Source of the DNA: Lantana camara
Taxonomy: Eukaryota > Streptophyta > Magnoliopsida > Lamiales > Verbenaceae
NCBI GenBank assembly: GCA_037501455.1
Contig: CM074858.1
Span: 81,566,501-81,630,500 of the forward strand
Direction: 5' to 3'
DNA length: 64,000 bases
In this document: piece by piece, positions 22,971-34,113 of the stretch
How positions within the stretch are numbered: the first letter of the stretch is position 1
Layout of the letters: every line of letters starts with the position of its first letter
The notes under the pieces: model-generated
What the model saw: only the letters and a program-made list of their open reading frames with translations
Databases searched by the model: none
Told to the model about the DNA's origin: nothing
Made by a program: the position numbers and the translations under genes

Positions 22971-24339
22971 ACGCAAGGTCATAAACATATCATATCCAAC
23001 ACATACGTATTTATAGTAAGGTATACTCCCATACAAGGGTAGAAATCAGCATGTAAAGGTCATAGGTCGCATAACTATACAAAATCCTAAACCTCACCTC
23101 GTGAAAGTAGAGTCTGAAAGTGTGAAGGGCCAAACACTCTAAACCTCGGGCCCACCGGCACCACCAAACTCTGTGACAAGACATACAGAAGCCCAGACTT
23201 AGACTCTATATGAACCAAACAAGACACACGGTGTTGCTCAACATGATCGTGGTTATGCATAAGTGTACATGTTGTGCTTGGATAAGGTGTCGTGGTCATT
23301 CAAGGCATATCAATGCTCAACAAGGTCATATTTACAAGCAACCGGCACGCAATTCCATATCCAAAGATGCAAGATCAATTTAGGAAGTCAATGTATTCAC
23401 AAAATGCATATTAAATCATCCAATGTCACAGGGTTCAATTATAGTATTACAATTAAGTGTCAAGTTCATGTCGAGTTATAAAGTGCATAAGTAAGAGCAA
23501 CTTGATCATATAAACATACAAAGTTGTTGTACGTAGATGGCATGCTTGATACAAATAAAGAGTGTATTTAATTCACTTAAGATCATATTTTACAACTTCA
23601 CAACATGTTTGGTACACAAGCTCAAGTCACATTCATGGTTTCATAAATATTACACTTACATCCCCTAAGTCATTTATAAAAGTTTAGAATTATCACACAT
23701 ACATCCCCTTAGTTGATTACTAAGCATAATTGTTCGTTTAAGGTGTTTATACAATTATTCAACTAGGAATTAATTACTTACAAACATGACAATTATCAAT
23801 TTATCTTAATTCATAATAAACCATTTTTGAGTAGTAAGAGTAAATCAAGATATTACAATTCTAACTCCTATCATGCATCAAGTCTCAAGTTGTTCAAGCA
23901 TCTTTCATGTATCTCAATTTAATATTTGAAACACAATTTACAATAAACATAACATTGAGAACGTCTCAAATTCATATAGGGAAATCACAACATGATCGTT
24001 CTTCTAAAATATCATTCAAGTTCATTTAGTCACATAAGAGATTAGTTTCTAGATATTACACTAACACCCCGTCATATCTAAACACATAGTATAAATTCAT
24101 CACATCGGGATTCAAATTGTAAATCGAAACATTCATGCATATCACAATCCATTCAATACATGTTTTCGTATACGATTGGAATACATCTCGATCAACAAAC
24201 CAACAATAACCAATTTATTTGCACTTAAAACAATTAATTCAAATAATCACAATTACGCAAAATAATTCGTAATAAATAGATCGAGTGTCCGATTAACGAA
24301 CGGAGAGTGGAGTTGAACTCACCACAATGAGAAGAACAT

Positions 24340-25120
24340 TCTGACCAGACGCCGCCGGAAGGCCACCACTGTAGCTGCCGAAATTTGGCCAGACCGCCGC
24401 CGGGCCGCCGCCGAAGGTCGCCGAAAAAATCCCGAAAAATCAGTCCTAAATGAAGTCTTCGTGCCCGTTTTGAATCCTCGATCAATTTCTGGAAATTCCA
24501 AGCCAATCGTCCTCGATCTTAGATCCAAGAATACGAAAACCCTAAAATCCTCAAACTCAAATTACTTCCAAACAGGTGAACCAAAATGAGATCCGTAAAA
24601 GGCATTGCCTTACCCGTGACGAGCTCTTCGAACGCCCTAAGGTAGCTCACCGGCAAAATCCTTGGAGCTTGCGCCGCCGCTGCACAGCCGCGATCCGCCG
24701 CCAAACCGCCAAATCTGGAGTCACGTGATCAATGGCCACTAGTTCTCATCGTTCCGAACAACTTTTGTGAAGAGTCCGAGACCAAAAGATGGCCGGAAAA
24801 GGCCCCGTTGGCCGCCGAATATTCTGCCACTGCACACGTCGCCGGAACCACCACCTACGGCCAAAATCTGGTGAAATTGATGCCGAAAATGAACTCAGGG
24901 GGACGAAAAACCTTGGTAACCATCAAGCCCCGTTGAAAACCACTGCCGGAAGCGGCGAAATTGCGCCGCTACAGTGACGGGCGCTGTCGATGTCAAACGA
25001 TGCGCCGGGAAGTCTACTTTCTGGGCATGGGGCGCGTGCATCAAGGAGGTGGCCGGAAACCGCCGCGAAAGGCCTGCGAAGTGGACCGCTGCTACTGAAA
25101 TCCGATGATAACTCCACCAC
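24340..25120 (-). other. GC-rich block in the LARD-2 LTR
   Basis: CCG/CGG-rich text unlike the AT-rich remainder. The frames within it are Arg/Pro/Ala-rich and show no domain. The right LTR version (45985-46815) carries an extra stretch of about 57 bp near 46607-46663 and other indels between short CCGCCG repeats, as expected from slippage. On the minus strand it would be transcribed just after the TATA box. Confidence 0.6.
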
Positions 25121-25340
25121 CATTCATCGTTAGGCTATGAAATTGGTACTCTTGCGTACGTCTCACCGAGATAATCGAAATGGACTATTGGTTTGTTGAA
25201 TTCCGTCGAGAAACAATCGAGTTATGAGCTCGTAACCGAAGCCGCGCATAGTGACCGCGGGAGAGAGAGTGGGAGAGGAGAGAGAGAAAAGAGAGAGAGA
25301 GAGAAAGGAGATTTGGGAGAAATGTGTATTGTGCACAAGC

Positions 25341-25346
25341 TATATA
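25341..25346 (-). promoter_or_regulatory. Probable TATA box of the LARD-2 LTR
   Basis: On the minus strand GTTGTATATAGC precedes a long CT-rich tract (plus-strand GA repeats, about 25259-25315), a common plant promoter and leader arrangement. It lies about 440 bp inside the 5' end of the LTR. The right LTR has TATATATA here (about 47026-47033). Confidence 0.45.
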
Positions 25347-25782
25347 CAACCGGGTAACCTTATCGCGTAGCAAAGAGAAATATCGCGTACGAATAATTGT
25401 AAATAAAATTGGTAAAGTTACGAATAAACATTCAAGCCCCGAATTAATTTTATAAATTAAAATGAAAGAGAGGGATTTACCAATTAGAGTTTAATTCAAT
25501 TTAGTTTTAGAAACCTTTCGTACAATTTAACGACATTTCGTAAACAAATGATTGACAATTAATCTCAAGGAATTCGAGTAAACCGAAATTAAATAAGTTA
25601 AGTAACATGATGGATATAAAATCAACTTGACAATTAATTTTAGAATAATCCGAATGATCACATAGTAAATTGGATTTACATTGAATCACATAATTCAAGA
25701 ACTCTTAAATTAAACACACACAAGTGTAGAGACTTACTTGTTAATATCGTCAGGACGCCCTTCGAGAATACGGGGCGTCACA

Positions 25783-25818
25783 ACCTTCCCCCCTTAAGAG
25801 AACCTGGTCCCCAGGTTC
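25783..25818 (-). other. LARD-2 polypurine tract and hairpin
   Basis: Minus-strand purine run (CTTAAGGGGGGAAGGT) next to the LTR end. The adjoining hairpin is GAACCTGG (25800-25807), loop TCC, CCAGGTTC (25811-25818): a different sequence from Tekay-A, but with the pairing kept. Confidence 0.7.
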
Positions 25819-26108
25819 CACTGCTAAAAGTAGATCCTCGAGTTGTAGTGCTCCAACACTTCTCCCGAACTCGCGTGAGTTCATAACTCTAATGGTGAGG
25901 CTTACTCCTGTCATCTACACCGAACCTCCTTTAGGATGTCTTGTTATCGTCGAGGTCTGTGCGAGTACTTGACCCGTTAGTTGTTTCGAACTCGGTCGGT
26001 CATTCTCATGATCGGATAGCTGCAACTGCACCCAACCTCGATGTCGTCTCATACTCGCCACTTGCAACCCGTAGTTAAAACAACGCGTAACGCAACCACA
26101 ACAAACAA

Positions 26109-26481
26109 GAGAGAATCCCATCTCTCAGCACGTAAGTGAGAGAGCCCCGTCCCTCAGCACCCACAAGAGAGAGAACCCTGTCTCTCGAGCACACACAAAA
26201 GAGAGAACCCCGTCTCTCAAGCACATAATTGAGAGAACCCCATCTCTCAACCTAAGTCGGATAGATTCCAACATCTGCCAACATTCTAGTTTGAGAAAAT
26301 CCATCATTCCTCAAACTCCTAGATTCAAGAGAATCCAGCATCTCCGAATATCTAAGTACAAGAGAATCCAACATCTCTCGTGCACAAAACTTAGAAAGAT
26401 TCCAACATCTTTCTACCACAAAAATAGAGAGAATCCTACATCTCTCCAACACGTAAAAAGAGGGAACCTAAGGTCTCTCTT
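26109..26481. repeat. Array of about eleven small stem-loops in LARD-2
   Basis: Clear units: 26109-26126, 26169-26186, 26201-26218, 26229-26250 (arm TTGAGAGA), 26361-26378, 26392-26415 (arm TAGAAAGAT) and 26427-26446; weaker units near 26137, 26290-26315, 26329 and 26458-26481. Most have GAGAGA/TCTCTC arms and a loop containing CCC, CCA or CCT. The unit at 26392 has changed both arms together. Confidence 0.7.
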
Positions 26482-28173
26482 ACACATAAATCCACTGATT
26501 AGTTATTCATACATACACACATCATAGTAACACTTGACGAAAAGTATGCGATGCATGTTTGGTGTACCTTATACAACTGATATCGGTGTCCCTTGAGTAT
26601 AGATTCAACGCTCACACCTCAACTCAATGGGGATATCGCGATGGAATGCCTATAAAACAGGGTTACAGTATGTATGTATGTTATATGAGAAGTTAGTGAG
26701 CAATCAAAAGAGTTTTAAATCACATAAGCATGAATAGTTCACATAAGTACATAACTCATTCATTTCAGCAACAGTTCATAACAAGTAGAAATTTCAAGTT
26801 ACAAATACTAGATCAGGTATCCAAGTTGTCATAATTAAAATAGCAATAGTCATCACCCACATCAATCAAAACAAGGTAAGAGTATTTAAGCAATGTATGT
26901 ATGCAAATGCCATGAATGCTTGGCGTACCGTTAACCGATGTGTAAAAATCTTGACAAGAAAATCGAAATGAAGCAGTAGGAGTTGATTAGGCCGACAATG
27001 ATGCAACCCTCGTCATCTGAACCTCTTTGTCTTGAGTCTTTTCATAGAGTGGTAACTCAACAAAGCTCGTTTATCACCAAACCCCTTACTAGACCATAAT
27101 CCTTGCTCAACTAGAATCATCCTCAGTTTCTCCCAAGAATTCTCATTTATCTGTTAAATCTTAGTCTGCTCGTCTTCAAGGAGTTGTCCATGATTCGTTT
27201 TTCAATTAGATATTTACCTCGGAGTTTCGTTGGATGATCATGGTGCTAAGTACTTCCCAAAGCAATCCATGGTATATAATTCTGAAACTTGAATAAAGTC
27301 TTTCGGCATCTAAGTGTTCTATCCCCACCTCAACAATATCTTCCATCTCATCTTGAAGAAACACCCAAAGAGCTAACAAGCAATCTTGTCTTGTCGTTCG
27401 TTAACTCTGAACGGCACCAAAACCTTCAACACTCACCGATGGTTTATAGCTCGTTGCTTAAGTAACATGGTTACCTATCCACATCCCTTGAACTTGATCG
27501 GATCTTATTTGATCGGATTCTTCTACATTAACTCGTTTCCATCAACAAGGTGACTACTTCCAAATAAACGAATCATCAAAGCGAAAGCTCATCAAACTCC
27601 TTCAAAACGGTTCTACTTGATCAGATTCTCCTCCATTGACTCATCTCCTCAACAAGGTGACTACTTTTAGATGAACGAATCCTCAAGGTTAAAATTCGAC
27701 AAACTTCATCTTTCAATTGACTTTAAGATAGTAAGTAAATATAGCAAATCCCTTTCCTTCAACTCTGAACCTTTTCATGACCATTGATCTTGGTGAAGAA
27801 TCCTTTCATCTTCGAATCATGGTGTGTTTTTGTTGTAGTGCCAATAGGTAGTGTTGACGGAGGGAAATCTTAGTGATGACTCATAGGGTACCCTGAAATT
27901 CAAACACTAAATTCGATGCATGCGGGTGAAAGATGCAAATGAAATGTAACACGCATATCACGTAAATGCAAAAATTAGTTGTAATTTATAAAGCACATAA
28001 AATAAGATGTTGCATAATCAACGTCATAATGTACACACAATCATATAATCACGAAATAATTCATACCTAAGGGTCAAAACATCAAGTCAAACAAATGCAA
28101 TGCGCAGTTATTCCTATACCGTACGACCTAGACAGACTCAACACGACTCAAGAGCTCAGTTTTGCAACCTAGA
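26482..28173 (-). other. LARD-2 internal region, non-coding
   Basis: No recognisable gene. Two diverged direct repeats of about 100 bp lie at 27505-27599 and 27611-27709 (both contain CAACAAGGTGACTACTT). The last part (28110-28193) is the leader block conserved with Tekay-A and LARD-1. Confidence 0.65.
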
Positions 28174-28185
28174 GCTCTGATACCA
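28174..28185 (-). other. LARD-2 primer-binding site
   Basis: Minus-strand TGGTATCAGAGC, complementary to initiator tRNA-Met, 8 nt inside the 5' LTR at 28194. Identical to the PBS of Tekay-A and LARD-1. Confidence 0.85.
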
Positions 28186-28193
28186 CTTAAGGA

Positions 28194-28655
28194 TGTAACA
28201 CCCCAAAACGGAGGATGCCACATCCCCCGCATTGAGACCCAGACCCGATCATGAAATGGAAATCCATACCCGAATCCGAATCACAGCGAACGGGAGACCA
28301 ACACACACGCTATGCTAGGCGGATCTAAGAACACGACAAACTCAGAGCACGGAAGCAAATTAAACAATTATCATCAGATAGCGGAAGCAATTAAATCAAC
28401 GTACAAATGAAGTGACGGGTTCAACTAGCATAGATACCTAGTCCCGAATCTCAAATCATCGCAACGTAATAAACCAATATAAGTATCAGCAGAATAGCTA
28501 ATTATATCCAAATGCTAGCATCTTACCCCACACGGGTTTAAGTCTAAGTAGAGCATAAAACATAATCACCAAAAGCGAAATAAGAATACATAACATAAAT
28601 AGAGTATGTGACAAATGCATCTTAACACCAACTAAACCGACAAGTGTGACCCAGA
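28194..28655 (-). repeat. LARD-2 right (5') LTR, part 1
   Basis: Starts TGTAACACCCC, the partner of 21841. It retains the 178 bp missing from the left LTR. It is interrupted at CCAGA (28651-28655) by the copia element and resumes at 43807. Confidence 0.92.
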
Positions 28656-29814
28656 TGTTAGGAATAGTGCCCTAGAAAGCCGGTTGTATATCCGCTTTGT
28701 GCTTTTTCTTATTGTAATCACAGACAATCTTTGAATGAAATAATGAATTGAGGCAACACTACTTTATATGCTCTTGTTTGGTATGCGTTTACTTTATCTG
28801 TGCATGTATGAGAACTCCCCTAATCCTGATGACTTTAGGACTCTACCATTTAGGTGAAATGGTTCATGAAACGAGCCCTATATCACATAAGTCATGATTA
28901 GTAAAATACTCCAAGCCGATGAGTCCTACAGACAGTGGGAGTGTCAACCTGACTCCTCTAAGGCTTGCTTGTGGGATCACGCCCTTAAGAAGGACCACCT
29001 TGTTTCATAGAGGTGCAAAGTGTATAGTTGATACGTGCGTGATACATGAGGGTGCTTACTTCAATAAGTAAGTTCACTAAGGTGCCCCGTGTGAGAACAT
29101 TCCTAAATGGGAAAGGAAGTTTCTATTTCAGGAAATGGAAACTTCCAGATTAGGAAATATCTCACGAGTCATTGATGTGATTAATTGATCCTTAGACTTG
29201 AGGTTCCTTGTCACTTTATGAGTTAACTCTGTAGTCTTAGGTATAAGCTTTAAAGGGTGTCGCCTTAGACAAATGATTCAAGGCTTATACTGGGGCTGCA
29301 CAAGTGATTCATGAAAGTGAATGAGAATCAAGAAAGGACCTACACTTGCATTTGCAAGGTGATCTCTTATTGTGTAAGTCATTCATATGCCATATGGAGT
29401 CCTTGGCCAAGGCAGTAGATCAAGACATCAAGAAAAGGGTTTCTTGGATTGAGATCAAATGTATATGAAATGCACTTAGCTTTAAGACCGGATTATGAGG
29501 GTTCTGATTATTCCCTTACCCTAGATCTCGGTTGAGAGATAGTAAGTAGGAGGATTGTATCTCACATGAATCAATGACTTAAAGGTTTTGTCGAATCCGA
29601 ACATTCCGATTCAGCTAGGGGTTAAACACCTGTTGCTAGACTATGGTCGTTTAATCTGTGGACTGATTAATTAATTAGTGAATTAATTAATTAGGGTAAC
29701 TGCTAATTGAATTGAGAACCTAGAGGGTCACACACAACAACTTGGTTACATGAGTTGAGGCTTGAAAATGATTAAACGAGTTAATCGGGTCAAGAGGGTT
29801 CTACACTTGTGAAA

Positions 29815-29871
29815 CCACACGTGTGGGTCACGTGACTGACACGTGTCCATGTGACACGTGTCCCACATGTG
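29815..29871. promoter_or_regulatory. Cluster of ACGTG (G-box/ABRE-like) motifs
   Basis: CCACACGTGTGGG (29815-29827), TCACGTGA (29828-29835), GACACGTGTC (29838-29847), GACACGTGTC (29853-29862) and CACATGTG (29864-29871) lie in tandem, each close to palindromic. Such motifs bind plant bZIP and bHLH proteins and occur in ABA- and stress-responsive promoters. They sit about 330 bp upstream of the TATA box. Partly mutated versions are in the other LTR copies. Confidence 0.6.
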
Positions 29872-30197
29872 TATATATATGTTAAATAATTAAATGTGTT
29901 AATTATTTAATAGACTTTGGTTTAATTTTGAATTAAAAAGAAAGTCTTATTTTGGAGAAAAATAATCTAGTTAATTAATTATGAATTAATTAATTAGATA
30001 AAATAAGTTATTTATTTTAAATAAATAAAGTATAAAATTATCAAAAAATAGTTTGGATATTTTTAGCTCTCTTAAAAGTTGACTTGAATTAGAATTCAAA
30101 GTCAAAGTTGGAAAATACTTGAAGATCAAGTAATAGGAGAGAGAGAGACCAAATCCTTAGTCCATAAGGACTAGGAATTTCGGCCACTTCCCTCACC

Positions 30198-30223
30198 TAT
30201 ATATAGGGGAGCTCGAGCTCCCC
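30198..30223 (+). promoter_or_regulatory. Copia TATA box with adjoining 18-bp palindrome
   Basis: CTATATATAGG is followed at once by GGGGAGCTCGAGCTCCCC (30206-30223), a perfect palindrome. Both are unchanged in the other two LTR copies (near 38336 and 43433). Transcription probably starts within about 30 bp downstream. Confidence 0.7.
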
Positions 30224-30584
30224 TTAGAGCTAATTGGCAATTCCTTTGGTTCATATGTTGAACACCTTCCTTTCTCCAAGATAAAACGAAACCCTAGGTT
30301 AAGCCTAAACACTAACTAGAGAACTAGCATCCTTACTAGTTAGATTGTGATCAAGTTGGTGGACTATCTCTAGAGAGCTTCAAGTTAGAAGTTTGAAGAT
30401 TCGAGCTTTACCAAGGAGAGGAGATCAAGCCGTGAGAAGAGCGTTCTTGGGTGGCTTGAAACGCTTCAAGAAAGAATAAAAGAAAAGTAAGTTTCTTAAC
30501 TCTACGAATTTGGATTCACGATCGTGAGTCCAAGATCCTTTTATTGGAAATTCTTGGAATTCGGAATTCGTGTTTTCCAACAAG

Positions 30585-30597
30585 TGGTATCAGAGCC
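30585..30597 (+). other. Copia primer-binding site
   Basis: TGGTATCAGAGCC, complementary to the initiator tRNA-Met 3' end, 2 nt after the 5' LTR. Confidence 0.95.
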
Positions 30598-32854
30598 ACC
30601 TCGTTAATCGTGTTTCTGGTTCGTCTCAATTATACTGAATTTGGTAGAAATTCTTAGGCTTGATGCGATTGAGTATTTGTAATTGTTTTAGAAAGCCTAA
30701 ATTACAAAACTGTATTTTTTCTGAAAGTTTCTGAAAATTAGTTTTTACAAAATTTAATTTTTGAAAACAATTTTAGATTTGAAACTGTATAAACTGTTTT
30801 TGGATTTCCTGGATTGGTTTTACTTTTGAACGAAAACACGAAACGAAAACCCGGATTATGACGAACACGCGAAACCCCGCGCGCGAAGGCGTTGTGCGCG
30901 GGCTTCGCGCGCCACCGCCCACCTGTCCTAGGCATACACAGGCCGTGCGCCTACTCCCTCCCTCAACCGCGCGGGAGGTGTTCCGGGAGCGCCTAGGCGC
31001 CCTGCCCAGGACTGCCGACGCCGTCCCGCCCAGGTTGGGCGACGATCCCGCAAGGCGTGCGGGATCAGTCTCCCAGCCCGCCCGCACACGCCCGGAAGGG
31101 ACGCGCCCAGCAGGAGCGCAAGCATGCGAGCGAACACTCGCGCGCTTGCAATTGGCGCGACCCTTTTCGCGTACGGGCCCCGTTTTCGTGATCCGGCCTT
31201 TTCGTATTTCGTGCAATCCAGTCCCAATTTTTTATTTTAATTTTAAAATTTTATTTTTGAATATTTATTTTAATTTTTTGAATAAAACTTAAAATTGGGA
31301 ATTTTGAGAAATAGAAACGGTTTATATTTTGGGAAATTACATCTTTGATAAAATTATTAATTTTCATAAATTAATTGGAATTTTATTTGTTTTTGTTAAT
31401 TTGGGATTTATTGAAAACTTTTATAAACAAGACTTGCATCAAGTCGTGTTTCAAGTCATTAGGACTTGAAACGAGAATTTTAATTTATTGGCTAAATTTA
31501 AATGCTCGCAAAAGCATGCTAGGTGATCATGGGTTTAGACATATGTATGGTTTTAATTTATGCACATGGATGGTTTAAATTGGGGTTGGAGCCCTATAGT
31601 TGCATTTTTTCAATTGAGGTTGGAGCCTCACTTATGTGCGTACTGTTATGTGATTTATTATGTGGCTTTCCATATTACTGTTTTTTAGGCCGGGGTATGC
31701 CCCGTGTAATTGACTAAGGCCGATATGAAGATTGAGCCTTATTACTTTATGTCTTTTTCTTTTTATTGTAATTTGAGAGTAGAGATAGGTGGTGAGGTTT
31801 TATTTTCATTTTGGAGACAATGCACCCATGGAGTAAGATGGACCGCATTCAAGTAACAAGGAGGCCATAAGTGAAGACCCCTCAAAATGTTAGGGAGGGG
31901 AATCTCAATTGTAAAAATGTAATAGAGATAGGGCTCGTATTTTGTTACCGCTTTCCCTTATGTGATTTAAACTGTTTATGTGGCATGTATGTTAGAACTT
32001 GTGATTGTGGAGTGGCTCCCACATATCACGCATAAGATAGGTAGAACCCATGATCATTACATGTTAGTATCATGCTAGGACATGTTATCTGTTTATGTGC
32101 TTGTTTGAAATGCATTTAAGTGTACTTGCATTAATCAAGACTAATAAAATTAGATAACATATATGTTGGTGAGGTCGAACCGAACAACTCTTCGGTTGAT
32201 TCGAAAATTCCCATTAAATATTAAGCTAATTTCGAATAAATAGGTATTTAATTCGAGATGCAAATTTTGAATTAATTTCCTAGCATTCCATCAATAGGTT
32301 TTAAGTTTAGTAAGTGAAACTAGTTATTGTCCGCGGGTCGTGGGATAGCTAGTGGAGCTTATTAGTTCTTAGTTACCTAATTAATCATTTTAAATGATCA
32401 ATATTTCATGGTCAATTTTAGCAAGGGCGATGTCCGCGAGTCGTGGGTCGTTCGAACTAAGTTTTGATCATGATCTTATGATTGATGGGTCTAGCTTAAT
32501 GCCTAAGTAAATATGGATGTCGCACAAGTCGTGGGTCCATATTGAAAGATAGGTGATGCAAAAATAATTACTAAGAGTTCTAAAGGTGTTAGAATTGGTA
32601 AGTTGTACCTACCCAGGGTTCTTACTTAGAATGTCCGTGAGTCGTGGCTTCGAGGTAAAATGCCTAGGATCTTAGTACCCATTGGGAAACGTGTTCCTCT
32701 TAGATCTTTGGGAATTATAGATCTTTGAAAAACAGTGGGAGCTACATTAGATTAAAGACCTTATCTTTTGTATATCGTTATAATTCAGCATGCTCACTAG
32801 TTCTCTATTTTACCATTTACGTCGTAGATTCTGTGATTCTCTACGTGTTTTGAA
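30598..32854 (+). other. Long copia leader with GC-rich structured block
   Basis: About 2.3 kb between PBS and gag. The block 30840-31210 is very GC-rich and contains a perfect stem of GCGCGCGAAG (30879-30888) with CTTCGCGCGC (30903-30912), and a second hairpin at 31118-31149 (GCAAGC...GCGAG with CTCGC...GCTTGC). Four copies of a GTCCGCGAGTCGTGGG-like motif follow at 32329, 32432, 32519 and 32633. The 144-codon frame in the GC-rich block has no family features. The rest is AT-rich, unrecognised leader. Confidence 0.7.
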
Positions 32855-34113
32855 ATGGCAACTAAAAACCCTCTTGTATCGATCCTCGAGTCAAACAAGT
32901 TGACTGGTCCCAACTATTCTGATTGGCTGAGGAATCTAAAAATCATTTTAGATTCTGAGAAGAGAACTTATGTTCTCTTCGAAGGGGAGCCTAGTCCCGA
33001 AGGGGAGGCTCCCACTCGGGCCGAGCGGGACGCGATTCAGAAGTGGAAGGATGATAATCTCCAAGCCCGTTGCCTTATGTTGGCTAACATGTCTCCGGAC
33101 TTGCAAAGGCAACATGAGGCCACTTAGAGCAACTTTACCGCCCTTATGAACGTGTTACAAGGTATAACACTTCAAAGGAATTGTTCCACTTGAGAATGAG
33201 GGAAGGTTCAAGTGTCCATGAATATGGACTCAAGTTTCTTGCCCTTACTGAGAAACTTGCCTCCATGGACATGCCACTGAAAGATGAGCTTTCAGTGGAT
33301 TTGTTGCTAGCTTCGCTCCCACCATCATTCAACCCATTTGTCCTTAACTTCAATATGAATCATGCTGGTGCTACTGTAGCAGAGCTGATTAGTCAACTTG
33401 TGATTACTGAAAGCACGATCAAGAAGGACAGTAAGGTTTTGATGGTGAATGCTCCATCTTCCTCTTCTAGGCCTTCTAAAGGTAAGGGCAAGAAAGCCCA
33501 AAAGAAGAAGAAGAAACCCCTTAGGCCCACTGGTGGCGTTTCGAAGGGGAAGGCCCAAAAGAAGAAGCGTGATCAGAAAGAGGATGTTTGCTTCCATTGT
33601 GGCAAAGCGGGACATTGGAGGAGAAACTGCCCAGAGTACAAGGCTACTCTAAAGAAAGGTATCTTTCTCGTTGAAATAAATCTTTCTATTAATTCTAGTT
33701 CTTGGGTACTTGATACTGGTTGTGGAACTCATATCTGTAATGATGTACAGATGCTAACTGAAGTCCAACAACTCAAAGAAGGAGAATGTGTCTTGAAGAT
33801 CGGCGATGGCTCAAACGTTGAAGCTCGAGCTTTAGGCACAATTAGATTAGATTTAGGTAGTTTTGAGTTAGTCTTAAATAAAGTCCTTTATGTACCGAGC
33901 ATTATTCGTAATATAATTTCAGTTCCAATTTTAGATTGTGAAGGTTATGAAACTTATATTAAGAATGGTAAATACTTTATCAAACGGAACAACTCTTCCG
34001 TTCACATCGGTACTCTAAGTAATAGACTTTATCTAACTCAGAATATCAATATCATGAATACACAACGAGAAACGAAGCGTAAGAGAGATGACAAAGTTTC
34101 AGCTCCCTTATAG
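32855..34113 (+). pseudogene. gag: Copia copy A gag and protease (frameshifted)
   Basis: Gag starts at ATG 32855 (MATKNPLVSILESNKLTGPN). The first frame runs to 33127, but the homologous reading (HLEQLYRPYERVTRYNTSKE) continues in another frame from about 33119, so a small indel lies near 33115-33122. The second frame holds the rest of gag, a Lys-rich linker, a CCHC knuckle CFHCGKAGHWRRNC (codons 137-150 from 33181) and the aspartic protease motif WVLDTGCGTH (catalytic DTG at 178-180). It ends in a TAG at 34111-34113, probably TGG to TAG, just before the HARLG pre-integrase motif. Confidence 0.87.

Larger units (their letters stand above)
21841..25782 (-). repeat. LARD-2 left (3') LTR
   Basis: 3,942 bp. 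Compared with the right LTR it lacks 178 bp near 22009 (present at 28364-28541), with TTAA at both deletion edges. It keeps a GAACA pentamer run (about 22711-22732) that the right LTR lost. A GC-rich block (24340-25120) and a GA-rich tract (about 25259-25315) lie near the right, promoter end. Confidence 0.92.
28656..30582 (+). repeat. Copia 5' LTR
   Basis: 1,927 bp. Holds an ACGTG-rich cluster (29815-29871), a TATA box with an adjoining palindrome (30198-30223) and an AT-rich middle. Its 3' end carries TTCTTGGAATTCGGAATTC (about 30551-30569), which both downstream LTR copies have lost. Confidence 0.95.

Noticed and set aside
30858..31292. 144-codon open frame in the copia leader
   Set aside because: GC-rich DNA has few stops by chance. 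The peptide is Arg/Pro-rich without any domain, long frames exist on both strands here, and it lies in the leader before gag.
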